DNA of 64,000 nucleotides from JAUIIK01 sp041390865. Its GTDB lineage: Bacteria; Chloroflexota; Chloroflexia; Thermomicrobiales; CFX8. This document shows positions 9,379 to 18,984 of this stretch, one piece after another. The position numbers and the translations under genes are program-made. Below the pieces are notes generated by a model that worked only from the letters and a program-made list of their open reading frames with translations, was not told the origin of the DNA and ran no database searches. The first letter of the stretch is position 1. Every line of letters starts with the position of its first letter. The stretch covers positions 1 to 64,000 of the forward strand of contig JAWKPC010000009.1 of the NCBI GenBank assembly GCA_041390865.1, in the 5' to 3' direction.

Positions 9379-10809
9379 ATGGAATTCTCAACGATTGACC
9401 TGGATAGACAGCAGGATGCGGCGCTTTATCTCCAGCTTTGCGATGCGCTGGTCTCGGCGATCGACGACGGCGAGCTCGTCCCGGGAGAACGCCTTCCCTC
9501 GGAGCGCGATCTCGCCCGGCAGCTCGGAGTCAGCCGGACGACGGTGATCAACGCCTACGACGAGCTGCGCGCCCGGGGGCTGGTACGCGGTCAGGTGGGT
9601 CGCGGCACCTTCGTCGATGCCCGGCCGGACCACACCGACGCGCCGTTCGCCTGGAGGGGCAAGGTGTCGCTCGGCGCGCTGCGGACGCTCGATCCAACTC
9701 TTCGCTGGATAACGAACGTGGCCAGTGATACGTCGATGATCTCCTTCGCCCCGGCACTTCCGGCGATCGATATCTTTCCGGTCGACAAGCTCAAAGATGC
9801 CGTCGCCGATGCGCTCGACCGGTACCCGCTTCGCGCGTTGACTCTCTCTCCGACCGAGGGCCAACCCGAGCTGCGGAAGGCTGCGGCGAAGCGGATTGGC
9901 GCCCGTCCGGAGCAGATCCTGATCGTTTCCGGGGCGATGCAGGGCATCGATCTGGTGGCGCGGTGCCTGCTCGATCCCGGTGATACGGTCATCATGGACC
10001 GTCCCGGCTACCTCGGCGCGATCCAAACGTTCCGGGCGTCGGGGGCGAGCATCATCGGTTGGGACATCGAACGTGCGGATGTCGATGAGCTCGAAGATCT
10101 GCTGATGCGCTACCGCCCGAAGCTGCTCTACACCAACCCGACCTTCCAGAACCCGACCGGCCGGGTGATGCCAAGAGGTGTCCGCCAGGATCTGCTCGAC
10201 CTGGCCAATCGCTACCGGCTGCCGATCGTCGAGGACGAGCCTTATCGCGAGCTCGGGTTCGACGGATCCCCGCCGCCGACGCTCTACAGCCTCGACCGGA
10301 ACGCGCTGGTGATCCATCTCCATACCTTCTCGAAGACGCTGGCGGGCGGATTCCGGATGGGCTTTCTGGCGGCGGCCGAGGAGATCATCGACCAGCTTGC
10401 TCTCTTCAAGCAGCGCAGCGATGTGACCTCGCCAAGTCTCGAGCAGTTCATCGTCGCCCGGATGCTCACCGGTGATTTCTTCGACCGGCACATGGAGCGG
10501 CTGCGCATCGAGCACAAGCGCCGGGCCGGGGCGATGCTCGCCGCGCTGGAGCGGAACGTGCCTGCCGGAACGCTCTCGATCGATCCCGTCGTCGGGGGGC
10601 TCTACATCTGGGTCACGATGCGGGGCAGGCAGGATGGCTACGAGCTGCTGCGCCGGTCGGAATCAGCGGGCGTCGTCTTCGTCCCGGGCGAGACGTTCTA
10701 CCCGGATGTGGCCGGGAAGAACCAGTTCCGGCTCTGCTTTGCAGCGGTTACGCCGGAGCGCATTGATGAGGGCATCGCGAAGCTGGGGCCGCTGATCTCA
10801 CCGCGATAG
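9379..10809 (+). CDS. MocR-type regulator: GntR winged helix fused to aminotransferase fold
   Basis: 476 residues from ATG 9379; TTG 9337 would add 14 residues. Residues 10-80 form a GntR helix-turn-helix (GERLPSERDLARQLGVSRTT, then YDELRARGLVRGQVGRGTFV). The rest is a fold-type I PLP domain with TNPTFQNPTGRVMP, VEDEPYRELGFDG and the PLP lysine in TFSKTLAGGFRMGF. No Shine-Dalgarno precedes 9379. Instead TACAAT lies six bases upstream, as expected of a leaderless transcript. It probably senses an amino-acid-related ligand and regulates divergent azlCD. Confidence 0.88.
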   Translation: MEFSTIDLDRQQDAALYLQLCDALVSAIDDGELVPGERLPSERDLARQLGVSRTTVINAYDELRARGLVRGQVGRGTFVDARPDHTDAPFAWRGKVSLGALRTLDPTLRWITNVASDTSMISFAPALPAIDIFPVDKLKDAVADALDRYPLRALTLSPTEGQPELRKAAAKRIGARPEQILIVSGAMQGIDLVARCLLDPGDTVIMDRPGYLGAIQTFRASGASIIGWDIERADVDELEDLLMRYRPKLLYTNPTFQNPTGRVMPRGVRQDLLDLANRYRLPIVEDEPYRELGFDGSPPPTLYSLDRNALVIHLHTFSKTLAGGFRMGFLAAAEEIIDQLALFKQRSDVTSPSLEQFIVARMLTGDFFDRHMERLRIEHKRRAGAMLAALERNVPAGTLSIDPVVGGLYIWVTMRGRQDGYELLRRSESAGVVFVPGETFYPDVAGKNQFRLCFAAVTPERIDEGIAKLGPLISPR

Positions 10810-10887
10810 ACCGCTTAACCCTGAAGGCCGACGCCGCCGCCGCCGGTCAACCGATGGGCACGTCCGGACATGCCCGTGGATAGCTCG

Positions 10888-11474
10888 CTATTCCCCGGTT
10901 TCGAGCCGACCCGCCAGCTCCAGAACTCGCCAGTAGGCCTTGTCGGCGCTGTAGATCAGTGTGTTTTCCAGACTCCGCTCGATCAGCTCGCCTTCGGCGG
11001 AGTGCGCTCCAGCAGTATGCGCCACGGCCTCGGGCAGCCCGACGGTCAGCGCACATGAACGCCGTAGACCGAATGGCGGATGGCCGGGTAACCCGCTGCA
11101 CCAACGTCGTTCTTCCAGCGCTGCTGATTTCTGGGGCTGAACTCGAACGGCTTGCCGACATCGTGGCAGAGCGCGCAGGCCCAGAGGAGATCGCGATCGA
11201 TTCCCAGATCTCCGTGGACCTCTTCGAGACCATCGGCCAACCCTGAGCCATCCGGGCTACGCTGCGAATATGGTGCGCCTGCGATCCTTCGGTAGAGAGC
11301 AGGCGTATCCGGGTTGCCGGACGCTCTGATCTCCTCGATGCGGGAGAACTCGCTCTGGCTCAACGCGTAGGCCCAGGCTTCGATCACCAGATCAGCAGTT
11401 CGTTATCCTCCATGGACGCCAGTTCTTCCAAAGCTGTCCCGGACGGATTCGCGGTACGGACTCAGATCGCTCAT
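10888..11474 (-). pseudogene. HD domain phosphohydrolase-like protein, frame broken
   Basis: The ATG at 11474 opens MSDLSPYRESVRDSF, and after one or two frame changes near 11400-11430 continues as VIEAWAYALSQSEFSRIEEI. The HD signature is LLWACALCHDVGKPFEF, with HSVYGVHV further on. Near 11057 a base is missing in a GGC context. The frame beyond carries LTVGLPEAVAHTAGAHSAEGE, NTLIYSADKAYW and the stop at 10888. HD proteins bind metals through H..HD..D and hydrolyse phosphomonoesters or nucleotides; the substrate is unknown here. It follows the MBL-fold gene on the same strand. Confidence 0.65.
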
Positions 11475-11486
11475 TGGCCTTCCTCT

Positions 11487-12320
11487 CTATGGTTTCTGAC
11501 AGGCAACATAGCGCGGATGGCCGCCGCCAGCGTCGAGGACTCGGATTCTCCCCTGCTCGGCGAGGTGGATCAGGTGCGCCCGGACGGTGCCTTCGGCCGC
11601 TCTCTGGATGTTCGGCTGCACTTCGGGATAGATCAGCGCCGTGACCGCTTCACTGGTGTCCAGTCCGGACGCAACTGCGTCGAAGATCTCCCGCTCCCGG
11701 CTCTCTCTCCGTTCGATGTACTGGTCGATGCGCTCGTTGCCGTTGATGATCGCCGGCCCGTGTCCCGGATAGATGATGTCGATCTCGAACTCGTTGACGC
11801 GATGGAGTGAAGCCATGTAGTCGCGCATCGAGCCGGCTGGAGGCACAATCGATATCGTGCCGAAACCCGAAAGCAGGTCTCCGGCGAAGAGAGCCTTCAG
11901 CCCGGGCTCGTAGAGGCTGATGTGCCCGACCGCATGCCCCGGCGTCTCGATGACCGTCAGCCGGTACGGTCCCGCTTCGAACAGCTGTCCGGCGGAAAGC
12001 GGCTGAGCACCGGTGACGTCGGTCGACGTCGCGTCCGGATGCAGGTAACGTTCGGCGCCGGTCGCTTGCTGGATCGCCATCGCTGCCCCGGCATGATCCT
12101 GGTGAGCGTGAGTCAGGATGACCTTCTCCGGCGGGTCGATCCCGAAGTGCTCGATTGCCTCGGTGACCGCAACCCCGCCGTCGTCCGATCCGGCATCGAC
12201 CAGGAGGCCGTGCCTGCGCCCGACGAAGTAGACATTCGTCGGCTGGCCGATTCTGCCGACGAGATTCGGGACGCTTGCCCGGAACAGTTCATCCGAGATC
12301 TGTTCGAAGTCGGAGCTCAT
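11487..12320 (-). CDS. MBL fold metallo-hydrolase (LACTB2-like)
   Basis: 277 residues from ATG 12320; GTG 12329 is an alternative. The metal-binding THAHQDHAG is at residues 70-78, followed by ETPGHAVGH, FAGDLLSG and IIYPGHGPAI, so all zinc ligands of the beta-lactamase fold are present. The C-terminal 70 residues form a winged-helix-like tail (SEAVTALIYPEVQPNIQRAAEGTVRAHLIHL), as in LACTB2-type nucleases and thioesterases. No signal peptide is visible, so it is cytoplasmic. It lies 12 bp upstream of the HD-domain gene and is likely co-transcribed with it. Confidence 0.85.
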   Translation of the reverse strand: MSSDFEQISDELFRASVPNLVGRIGQPTNVYFVGRRHGLLVDAGSDDGGVAVTEAIEHFGIDPPEKVILTHAHQDHAGAAMAIQQATGAERYLHPDATSTDVTGAQPLSAGQLFEAGPYRLTVIETPGHAVGHISLYEPGLKALFAGDLLSGFGTISIVPPAGSMRDYMASLHRVNEFEIDIIYPGHGPAIINGNERIDQYIERRESREREIFDAVASGLDTSEAVTALIYPEVQPNIQRAAEGTVRAHLIHLAEQGRIRVLDAGGGHPRYVACQKP

Positions 12321-12536
12321 GGAAGACACGTTCTTGGATCCCTACCGTCTCGATCAACTGCGGGCACGACCGTTTCAACCACGTGGGGCATCGCTTCCGA
12401 GCAGGCGATATTCCTGCGCCAATGCACTGACGACCGTTCCCACCCGGAAGGGGATTGTAGCTATCTTTTTGCGATCACCAGATGAGTGTGATATTCGTGT
12501 GGCCGTCGGGCCTCGGTTAGCAGGACAAATTCGCGA

Positions 12537-13979
12537 TCAGTCCTGGCCATAGAGGGCGGTTTCGGGGAAGAAGCTTGACCAGCCGAACCAGAAGGCGAGA
12601 TGGCCGGGAAGACGCGGAAGTTTGTCGCCGGCTGCAGCGGTAAGCGCCTCTTCGGTGATGGCCCAGGTCTGGCCGTCCTGATCGATCAACGTGCCGGGTT
12701 CTGGGCCGGGTCGGAAGGTGTGCCCTTCACGCTCGTAGGCGCGAACCGCCCCTCCCGCATCGTAGCTGAATGCGATGTCGTTCCGGTCGGTGCCGTTGAC
12801 CTCTATCTTCTCTCCGCTACCGACAATGACGATCTCGACGCCGCCCAGGTCGTCGCTGATTGCGCGTTCCGAGAGGACCGCGTCGGTCGGATACGCCTTC
12901 GGGTTGCCATTGATCTCGATCGCGAAGATCTGGGTTTTCTCCGGCAGCCGGCGGTCGGATTCCGGCGTCGGGAACCAGGTGCCCGAGCTGGTGAAGTACT
13001 CGCTGTAAGGCGTGCCGGGCCGGTACTGGCGGTCGTGTCCGGTGTCGAAGCTCAACACCGTCGTATCCGGATGGTCGACCAGCCAGTCGCTCCAGGTCGT
13101 CAGGACGATGGGCAGAATCTCGAGCTTGATCGCGGGGCGCCCGTTTGCGGAACCGGCAAGCTCGCCGAGTACCGGCTCGCCGGTTAGCTGGTTCCAGAGC
13201 GTGCGCGTCTGCCGGTCGTACATGAGCTTGTTGCTGCGATAGAGCAGCCCGGAGGTCCCGAAGTCGAAGACCGTTCCGTCCGGTTGGGTCGTCCGGTAGG
13301 CGATCCCGGCTCCGCAAAGGGTGCAGTAGGCGAGGCTGATCGGCTCGCCGCCGATGACATCGTTCGCCATCTCGTGCTGATCCATGATTCTCAGCGGATA
13401 GGCGCGCGCTTCGCCGTTGACGACCAGGCCGAAGACAGGTTCCTCGTCCATCATCCCGGTCGCGTCGGCTGCGCTCAGCACTGGCGGGTACTCGAGTGGC
13501 GGGATGCCGTCGACGCCGACGCCTCCCCAGACAATCTCTTCAACGCGAATCGTGCTCGTCTCTCCGTCGTTGAGGAACTCACCAAAGCCCCGGTCGAGCC
13601 GCGAGAATAGCGAGCCCTTCCAGGCCGTGAATCCGGGCGGCGGTTCATATTCCGTGTTTGCGTACCAGTCCCGCCATGCGAACCAGGAACGGCCGAACTT
13701 CTGGCCGCTCAATGCCTCCAGGGTTTCGACGTGAGCGACTCTCTCGCTGTTCTCGACCATCATCCGCTGCGTCTCGATGAAGACGGCGATGAAGCGTTTG
13801 TCATCCTGCTCCCTGATACGTGCCATCGCATCGAGCGCGGGCTGGCCCCGTTCCTCGCTGATCGCGTAGAGCAGTTCAACAGCTTCTTCGTCGGAGATCG
13901 GGTGCGGCGAACAGCCGGAGATACCGGCGGTAGCCAGGAGGGATAGGGAGATCAGGATAAGGACGAATGAGCGGTACAT
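12537..13979 (-). CDS. DUF3179 domain lipoprotein
   Basis: 480 residues. A lipoprotein signal peptide (SFVLILISLSLLATAGISGC) places it on the outer face of the membrane. The domain has the diagnostic AYCTLCGAGIAYRT cysteine motif, FGTSGLLYRSNKLMYDRQTRTLWNQLTG and SFDTGHDRQYRPGTPYSEYF, the family core. Function is unknown; the paired cysteines suggest a metal or redox role. It is a single gene with no obvious partners. The full length and intact frame make the family call firm. Confidence 0.85.
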   Translation of the reverse strand: MYRSFVLILISLSLLATAGISGCSPHPISDEEAVELLYAISEERGQPALDAMARIREQDDKRFIAVFIETQRMMVENSERVAHVETLEALSGQKFGRSWFAWRDWYANTEYEPPPGFTAWKGSLFSRLDRGFGEFLNDGETSTIRVEEIVWGGVGVDGIPPLEYPPVLSAADATGMMDEEPVFGLVVNGEARAYPLRIMDQHEMANDVIGGEPISLAYCTLCGAGIAYRTTQPDGTVFDFGTSGLLYRSNKLMYDRQTRTLWNQLTGEPVLGELAGSANGRPAIKLEILPIVLTTWSDWLVDHPDTTVLSFDTGHDRQYRPGTPYSEYFTSSGTWFPTPESDRRLPEKTQIFAIEINGNPKAYPTDAVLSERAISDDLGGVEIVIVGSGEKIEVNGTDRNDIAFSYDAGGAVRAYEREGHTFRPGPEPGTLIDQDGQTWAITEEALTAAAGDKLPRLPGHLAFWFGWSSFFPETALYGQD

Positions 13980-14367
13980 GTTTCTCCGTCAGATCCGGTC
14001 CAGGAATCGGGAAGCTGTCCGACGCTGCCAGTATGGTGGGGAGATATTACGCCGTTGCTACGGGTTCGGCGGTCCGGTTTGGCTCGATCTGGAAGCGCCG
14101 GACATCCGGTAGAAATCAGGAGGATGGATTTTCGGGAAGGCGGGAATAATCGGAGATGCATTGGAGTTATAGATAGCGAGACAACCAAATGGGCCGGCGG
14201 CGCGGCGCCTCACGTCCTTCCCCTCTCCCACTCAGAACCTGGACGACGAGGCTTTCTTTTCCCCCACACTGAATCGCCGGGCGCGTCCGGTCCACTGTTG
14301 TCCCACCCTCCTTCCCCTTGCGCCCGGGCGGCACCCCCACCGCTCGGGCGACTCTCTTTCGGGTCGA
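13980..14367. other. Intergenic region with C-rich repeat-like block
   Basis: 388 bp between the DUF3179 promoter side and the end of the MOSC gene, with no convincing ORF. From about 14208 to 14345 the strand is rich in CCTTCCCCTCTCCC, CCCACCCTCCTTCCCC and GCGCCCGGGCGGC. It resembles the CCCTCTCC-type repeat at 5045 and is probably a dispersed intergenic element. Nothing else is supported. Confidence 0.4.
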
Positions 14368-15033
14368 TTATGTAGGTTCTCCAAGCCGTTCGATCCGGTG
14401 TCTGACGCTGCTCCGGTACCGCTCGGCGAGTTCTGGCAGCGCAGCCAGCTCCACCAGCGCGTCGAGGTCCTGCCCCCGGCGGGTGGCCGCAACCCTCCGG
14501 ATCGTCCATTCCGGGTGAGGGCGGCCAATCCGCGTGAATTCCTGGCCGGCTTCGACAGCGCCTTCCCGGAGCGTCCGGTAGTACCAGCCGGTCCAGCCAA
14601 GCTGCTCGACGCGGGCCGTGAGGTTCGGGATGCCGTGGCGGCGGGCGATCTTCCAGCAGGGCCCGCGCGGGCTGGTGACCTGGATTACAACCTCGCCGAT
14701 CTCGAAGGTATCGCCGATGCTGACGCGATCCTCGTCGAGCCCGTCGATCGTGAAATTCTCGCCGAACGCTCCGTAGGGAAATTCCGGGCGGTCCAGCTCC
14801 TCGCGCCAGTGTGGGTAGTGCCCGGCCGAGTAGCCGAGGATCGACTGATCGGGGCCGCCGTGAACCGCGAGATCGTCCTGCCGGTCGCCGGCCAGGTTCA
14901 ATTCTCCCAGCCAGACGGGACCTGTAACCGACTCTTTCAAAATCGCGCTCGACCACGAGCGGTCCGGCCTGAACCCGCCTTCGTCGCCGAAGATCTTCGG
15001 CATCCCCACCTGGATCGAGACCAGACGCACCAT
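14368..15033 (-). CDS. MOSC domain-containing protein
   Basis: 221 residues from ATG 15033, chosen because GGAGGGGGA sits at the right distance. The open frame extends far upstream without signals. Motifs include SIQVGMPKIF, LAVHGGPDQSILGYSAGHYPHW, PYGAFGENFTIDGLDE and VTSPRGPCWKIARRHG. The conserved cysteine in PRGPCWKI is typical of the YiiM-like subgroup. MOSC proteins carry sulfur or use molybdenum cofactor to reduce N-hydroxylated compounds. It is soluble and monocistronic. Confidence 0.85.
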   Translation of the reverse strand: MVRLVSIQVGMPKIFGDEGGFRPDRSWSSAILKESVTGPVWLGELNLAGDRQDDLAVHGGPDQSILGYSAGHYPHWREELDRPEFPYGAFGENFTIDGLDEDRVSIGDTFEIGEVVIQVTSPRGPCWKIARRHGIPNLTARVEQLGWTGWYYRTLREGAVEAGQEFTRIGRPHPEWTIRRVAATRRGQDLDALVELAALPELAERYRSSVRHRIERLGEPT

Positions 15034-15165
15034 TGCTCCCCCTCCGGAACCATTCGCGACCACAACACTGGAGAGGAACGGTACGACGTTTTCCCGATGG
15101 CGGACAACGTCTGGCGAATGACACTCTAGATGATTGCCTGACCACTGAAATTGAGGGGATAATCG

Positions 15166-15537
15166 ATGGCTGTATTGACCGATGAACATGGCGTCGCCCG
15201 GCTCTGCTACCTGACGACGACCGGACGCCGGACCGGAAACGCGCACGAAATTGAGATGTGGTTCGCCCGGGATGGCGGCGACCGGATCTATATGCTCTCG
15301 GGCGGTGGCCGCGACAGCGACTGGGTGAGGAACCTGCTGGCGACGCCGAAAGTTGCGGTGCGCATCGATGACGTTACTTTTCGGGGCACTGCCTCACCGA
15401 TCAGCGGCCTTCCGGACGAACCGATTGCCCGTCGGCTGCTGGCTGCGAAGTACCAGGACTGGTCGGAGGGCGAACCGCTGAGTGACTGGGCGATGCAGTC
15501 GTTCCCGGTCGCCATCGATCTCGAAGGCAGCCTGTAG
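15166..15537 (+). CDS. DUF385 nitroreductase/deazaflavin-dependent oxidoreductase family protein
   Basis: 123 residues. CYLTTTGRRTGNAHEIEMWF is the family signature (T-x-GR-x-[ST]G), followed by IYMLSGGGRDSDWVRNLLATPKVAVRI. The related Ddn-type split-barrel proteins bind coenzyme F420, which is made by several Chloroflexota, so an F420- or flavin-dependent role is plausible but unproven. The start follows GAGGGGATA, and the gene converges with the lipoprotein gene. Confidence 0.82.
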   Translation: MAVLTDEHGVARLCYLTTTGRRTGNAHEIEMWFARDGGDRIYMLSGGGRDSDWVRNLLATPKVAVRIDDVTFRGTASPISGLPDEPIARRLLAAKYQDWSEGEPLSDWAMQSFPVAIDLEGSL

Positions 15538-15556
15538 CGAGTTGCCCGAGACAATC

Positions 15557-15592
15557 CCCTCCCTCGGGCCCAGAGGGCGTCGCGAGGGAGGG
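15557..15592. terminator. Hairpin between convergent genes
   Basis: CCCTCCCTCG (15557-15566) pairs perfectly with CGAGGGAGGG (15583-15592), with a 16-base loop. It lies between the DUF385 gene and the lipoprotein gene, which converge, and could stop both. There is a short T-run (TGTTTCG) on the plus side only. Confidence 0.5.
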
Positions 15593-15613
15593 ATGTTTCG
15601 TGTGGTGCTTGCT

Positions 15614-16603
15614 CTATTGCGAGGCGTCGAGGCCTTCGACGACGAGCTTGTAGCTGGCGGGGAACTCCTTGAGACGGCCCCGGCTGAACTCGACCGAGAA
15701 CGGGATCGTTGCGCCGGGTTCGAGGGTTTCCGTCGTGACGAAGCTGTCGACGCTGATGACGTTCCCCGCCGCATCGTAGGCGGTCGCTCCAACCTGGACA
15801 AACCGTAGCGCCATGCCCGAGTCGTTGGTGAGGTTGCCGGTGACGTCCACGAAGTCGAAGCCGGTTTCCGGGCCGACGAGCGTGTCGCCGCTGATCGACA
15901 GGTTGCCGGTATAGGCAGCGACGATCTCGGGGCGGGTGAAGTTATAGCTGGCGACGATCTCCTCGCTGGCCCACTCGGTATAACCGCCTTCATCGAAGGT
16001 GACGAGAATCGAGAATCCGGCGATATCGCCCGGCTGCATGACCGTCTTTCCGACCGATTCGCTCTCGCCCCGGCCAACACGATTGCCGCCTCCGTCGAGC
16101 AGCGTCGCGCTGACCTCGACGCCGGTCGCAGCCACATCGCTTGTGTTCTGGACCTCGCCGAAGATAATCGCCGCGCCAGCTTCAGGGTTGCAGGTAGACG
16201 TGGGTCGAGATGATCTCGACTTCCGCCTTGACCGGCTCTGGCGTTGCGCTGGGACCAGCTGATACCAGCGCCGAGGCCGATCTGCGCGTCGCCGGTGGCG
16301 CGACGCTGAGCGGTGTGGCCGTCGGAGCGTCGACGTCGGTCGCGGTGTTCGCGTCGGTTGAACGATCATCCGTGACATCGTCGCTGTCGGCAGGGGCGCT
16401 GATTCGCTATTGCCGGAGCCTGTGACGCTGTCCTCCGGCTCGCTGGTTCCGCTGCCGCCGGCGTTCGAGCCGCCGATGCTGGCCGAAATCGATGATCCAT
16501 CATCCGCTGTGCCATTGCCGGCATCGTTCGAGTCGCCCTCGTCTCCACCACAGGCGGTCAATATGAGCGTGAGGATCAGCAGAATACTGAAGAGAGCGCG
16601 CAT
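15614..16603 (-). CDS. FxLYD-like secreted lipoprotein
   Basis: 329 residues as read, with a lipobox signal peptide (LFSILLILTLILTAC) and a Ser/Gly/Asp-rich linker. The C-terminal two-thirds has two repeats of an immunoglobulin-like fold (IFGEVQNTSDVAATGVEVSA and VDVTGNLTNDSGMALRFVQV), the pattern of FxLYD domains. Between about 16190 and 16400 the given frame reads as basic, low-complexity sequence (RRRADRPRRW). The neighbouring frame there reads DVDAPTATPLSVAPPATRRS and EPVKAEVEIISTHVYLQP, so two compensating indels are likely. It is extracytoplasmic and of unknown role. Confidence 0.72.
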   Translation of the reverse strand: MRALFSILLILTLILTACGGDEGDSNDAGNGTADDGSSISASIGGSNAGGSGTSEPEDSVTGSGNSESAPLPTATMSRMIVQPTRTPRPTSTLRRPHRSASRHRRRADRPRRWYQLVPAQRQSRSRRKSRSSRPTSTCNPEAGAAIIFGEVQNTSDVAATGVEVSATLLDGGGNRVGRGESESVGKTVMQPGDIAGFSILVTFDEGGYTEWASEEIVASYNFTRPEIVAAYTGNLSISGDTLVGPETGFDFVDVTGNLTNDSGMALRFVQVGATAYDAAGNVISVDSFVTTETLEPGATIPFSVEFSRGRLKEFPASYKLVVEGLDASQ

Positions 16604-16680
16604 CCGGGCCTGCCGGGATAGTCCAATGCAAAACAGGCCGTATCGTTACCGGCCATTCATCCTCAACCGTATCCGTGCGG

Positions 16681-17243
16681 TTAGCTTGAAACTACAGGCA
16701 GTTCGTACCGATTTTCCGGCGGCGCAGTGGCGTCTACCGTCTCCCAGCTCTTGTGGGTGAGAAATGCAACGTTGAGCGGGATGCCCGGCAGCAACTGGTC
16801 GGCGACTAGCCCCGCGGCGGATCCGAGCTGATCCTCGACCAGCGCCCGGATCTGGTCATCGAGCTCGACCGCTCCATTGAAGACGGCGGTAATCCGGACC
16901 TCTCCCTGGTTGTCAGGCGGTGCGCCTTTGTCCGTCAGGACGAACATCGAGCTCGACCCATCATCGAACTCATAGATCCCGTATTGATCGAGAAATGGAA
17001 TCGTGTAGCGATTGCTGACCGTGCCGGTGAGTCTGACTCGGCGCCGTCACCCTCGGATTCCCGCGCAGCTGAGCGATCGTCAGATCTTCCGAGCCTCTTC
17101 GCCATCGCCTCCGGCTAATCAGCACCCCGACAATGACGACGACAATCAGCAGTGCGAAGGTGGCAACGATCAGGCCGGGCGACAGCCAGGATGGCCGCCG
17201 GAATCCATCCGGATCCGATACCTCGACCCACCCGTCCGCTCAT
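16681..17243 (-). pseudogene. Single-pass membrane protein of unknown function, frame broken
   Basis: The ATG at 17243 overlaps the stop of the kinase gene (ATGA). MSGRVGRGIGSGWIPAAILAV runs into a membrane helix in the next frame (IVATFALLIVVVIVGVLI), then SRRRWRRGSEDLTIAQLRG, and after a second frame change VRLTGTVSNRYTIPFLDQYG, MFVLTDKGAPP and FLTHKSWETVD. It ends at 16681. The C-terminal part is presumably extracytoplasmic or a cytoplasmic beta domain. I do not recognise the family. Position and coupling suggest it acts with the kinase and cyclase. Confidence 0.5.
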
Positions 17244-18984
17244 GATTCGCTCATTACCTGAAATTGCAGTGTCTGGATCACCACATCATCGACCAGCAAT
17301 TCGACTGTACAGGGCTGGCCGCTCGCCAGGGGATCGATATTCCTGGCGCGCATCGCTGGCACCGAGATGCCAGACTTGCCCGGACCGATCGAAGACCACT
17401 TCGGATGGAGGGCTGGTCGCTCGCAGCGTTCCGGTCGGGTCGTACCAGCGTCACAACGTGAATTCGAGATCGCGATCCTTGTATGATGATACGACGAAGG
17501 CGAACGCGATCGCCGTCTCGTCGGGCTGGAACTGACGGCGGTATCGGTCGGGGCCTGATCTCTCGATCGTTCAGCGCGACCTCATGGGTCATCGTCGCTC
17601 TCGTAACCTGCAACGTTTCCGCCGCCGGGAGTGGCTGGAGAATGAGCGACACCTCGCTCCCGTCCTCGCCGACATCGACGTTCGGCAGGCTCGAAACTAT
17701 CCATCGAAGTGCGTACGACATGTTCTCCTTCGGGTAGATCGGTGACGCGGCGTCGTGCCGACCGGTTGGCCGTTGATCGAGAGTTCCGGCTCCGGAGGGC
17801 AGGGCTCGTGACCGATATCTCGCTGGATGTGCGGCCGACGACCGCAGGTCGAGATATTCGCCGCGATCCAGGTACACGGTGACCAGTACGATGAACACGG
17901 TGAGCACCCTGCCGCGAACCAGCGCCCCCTGTTCGCTCATCCAGTGCCAGGGCATCAGCTTCCGCTTGAGCGGCGCTTCGATAACGGTCGCCGGCCTGCG
18001 CTTGTCACTGCCGGCACGTTGTCCGGGAGAGAGATGGACGCAGCGGTCACCAACCGCACGAGCGCCGCCGCGAATTCACCGGCTGTCGCATACCGGTCCT
18101 CGGGCGATTTCGCGAGCGCCTTTCCAACGACGGCGCTCATCTCGGCGGTAAGCTGCGGGTTGCGATCGTGGACGGGCAGCGGCGGTTCGCTGATGTGACC
18201 GAGCAGGACGGCATGGGGCGTGCGGTGGGGAAACGGCGTCGTTCCAGTCAGCATCTCGTAGACGACCACGCCGAGGGCGTAGACGTCGGATTGGGCAGTG
18301 GCGGGGAATCCCTGGGCTTGTTCGGGAGACATGTAGGCCGGGGTGCCAACCAGCATGCCCTGGCTCGTGACGTTGATATCCTCTGCCGCCTGGGCGATGC
18401 CGAAGTCGGTCAGCAGTACCCCGCCGTCGCTGTCGACCAGCATGTTCCCGGGCTTGATATCCCGGTGGATGATGCCGTTTTCGTGGGCGTAGTCGAGTGC
18501 GGACGCGATCTGGGTGATGTATCCGACGACGGTCTAAAACATCTGCTGGCGCCGCTACTGGCGACCTGGCGTAATGTGGAACCTTCAACGTATTTCATCG
18601 CCAGGAAATACGTCCGGCGTCCGGCCGGTCTCGTAGATCGTGATGATGTTGGGATGCCCAGGCGGCCGCGGCGCGCTGCTCCCGGAGTAAATCGCTCGAC
18701 GAGTTCCCTGTCGCCGGCCAATTCGGGCAGCAGGATCTTTCAGGCGCTGACGCGGTCGAGCACGCTATGGCGGGCGACTAGACCCGGGCCATGCCTCCCC
18801 GGCCGACCTCATCCTCGATGATGTAATCCTGAATTCGCTGCCCGCTGAGACTGGCCCGCGCGCGTGACCGAAGCCGCCGAACTTCCTGCCGGTAGATAGA
18901 CCGTTCCTTCCTGGTTCGCTGCCCATAGCCTGACATCGGGTCAACCGCCGGGAAAAGGGCCATCATGACTATTCGCGGCATCAT
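17240..18984 (-). pseudogene. Ser/Thr protein kinase with membrane anchor and PEGA-like domain, frame broken
   Basis: The start ATG at 18984 overlaps the cyclase stop (ATGA). Kinase motifs appear in order across frames: IIEDEVGRGGMARV, RVSALKILLPEL, IIHRDIKPGNMLV, VLLTDFGIAQA, GTPAYMSPEQAQG and SDVYALGVVVYEMLTG. A membrane helix (VLTVFIVLVTVYLA) follows, and then an outer segment with SINGQPVGTTP...LPEGEH, which looks like a PEGA domain, plus a beta-rich tail. Several single-base frame changes are needed. It is a Hanks-type kinase of the PknB class, and the operon also encodes a PP2C-type phosphatase domain, its natural counterpart. Confidence 0.7.

Noticed and set aside
14210..15145. Long minus-strand frame overlapping the MOSC gene
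   Set aside because: Arg/Gly/Pro-rich shadow of the MOSC coding sequence, with no recognisable motifs.
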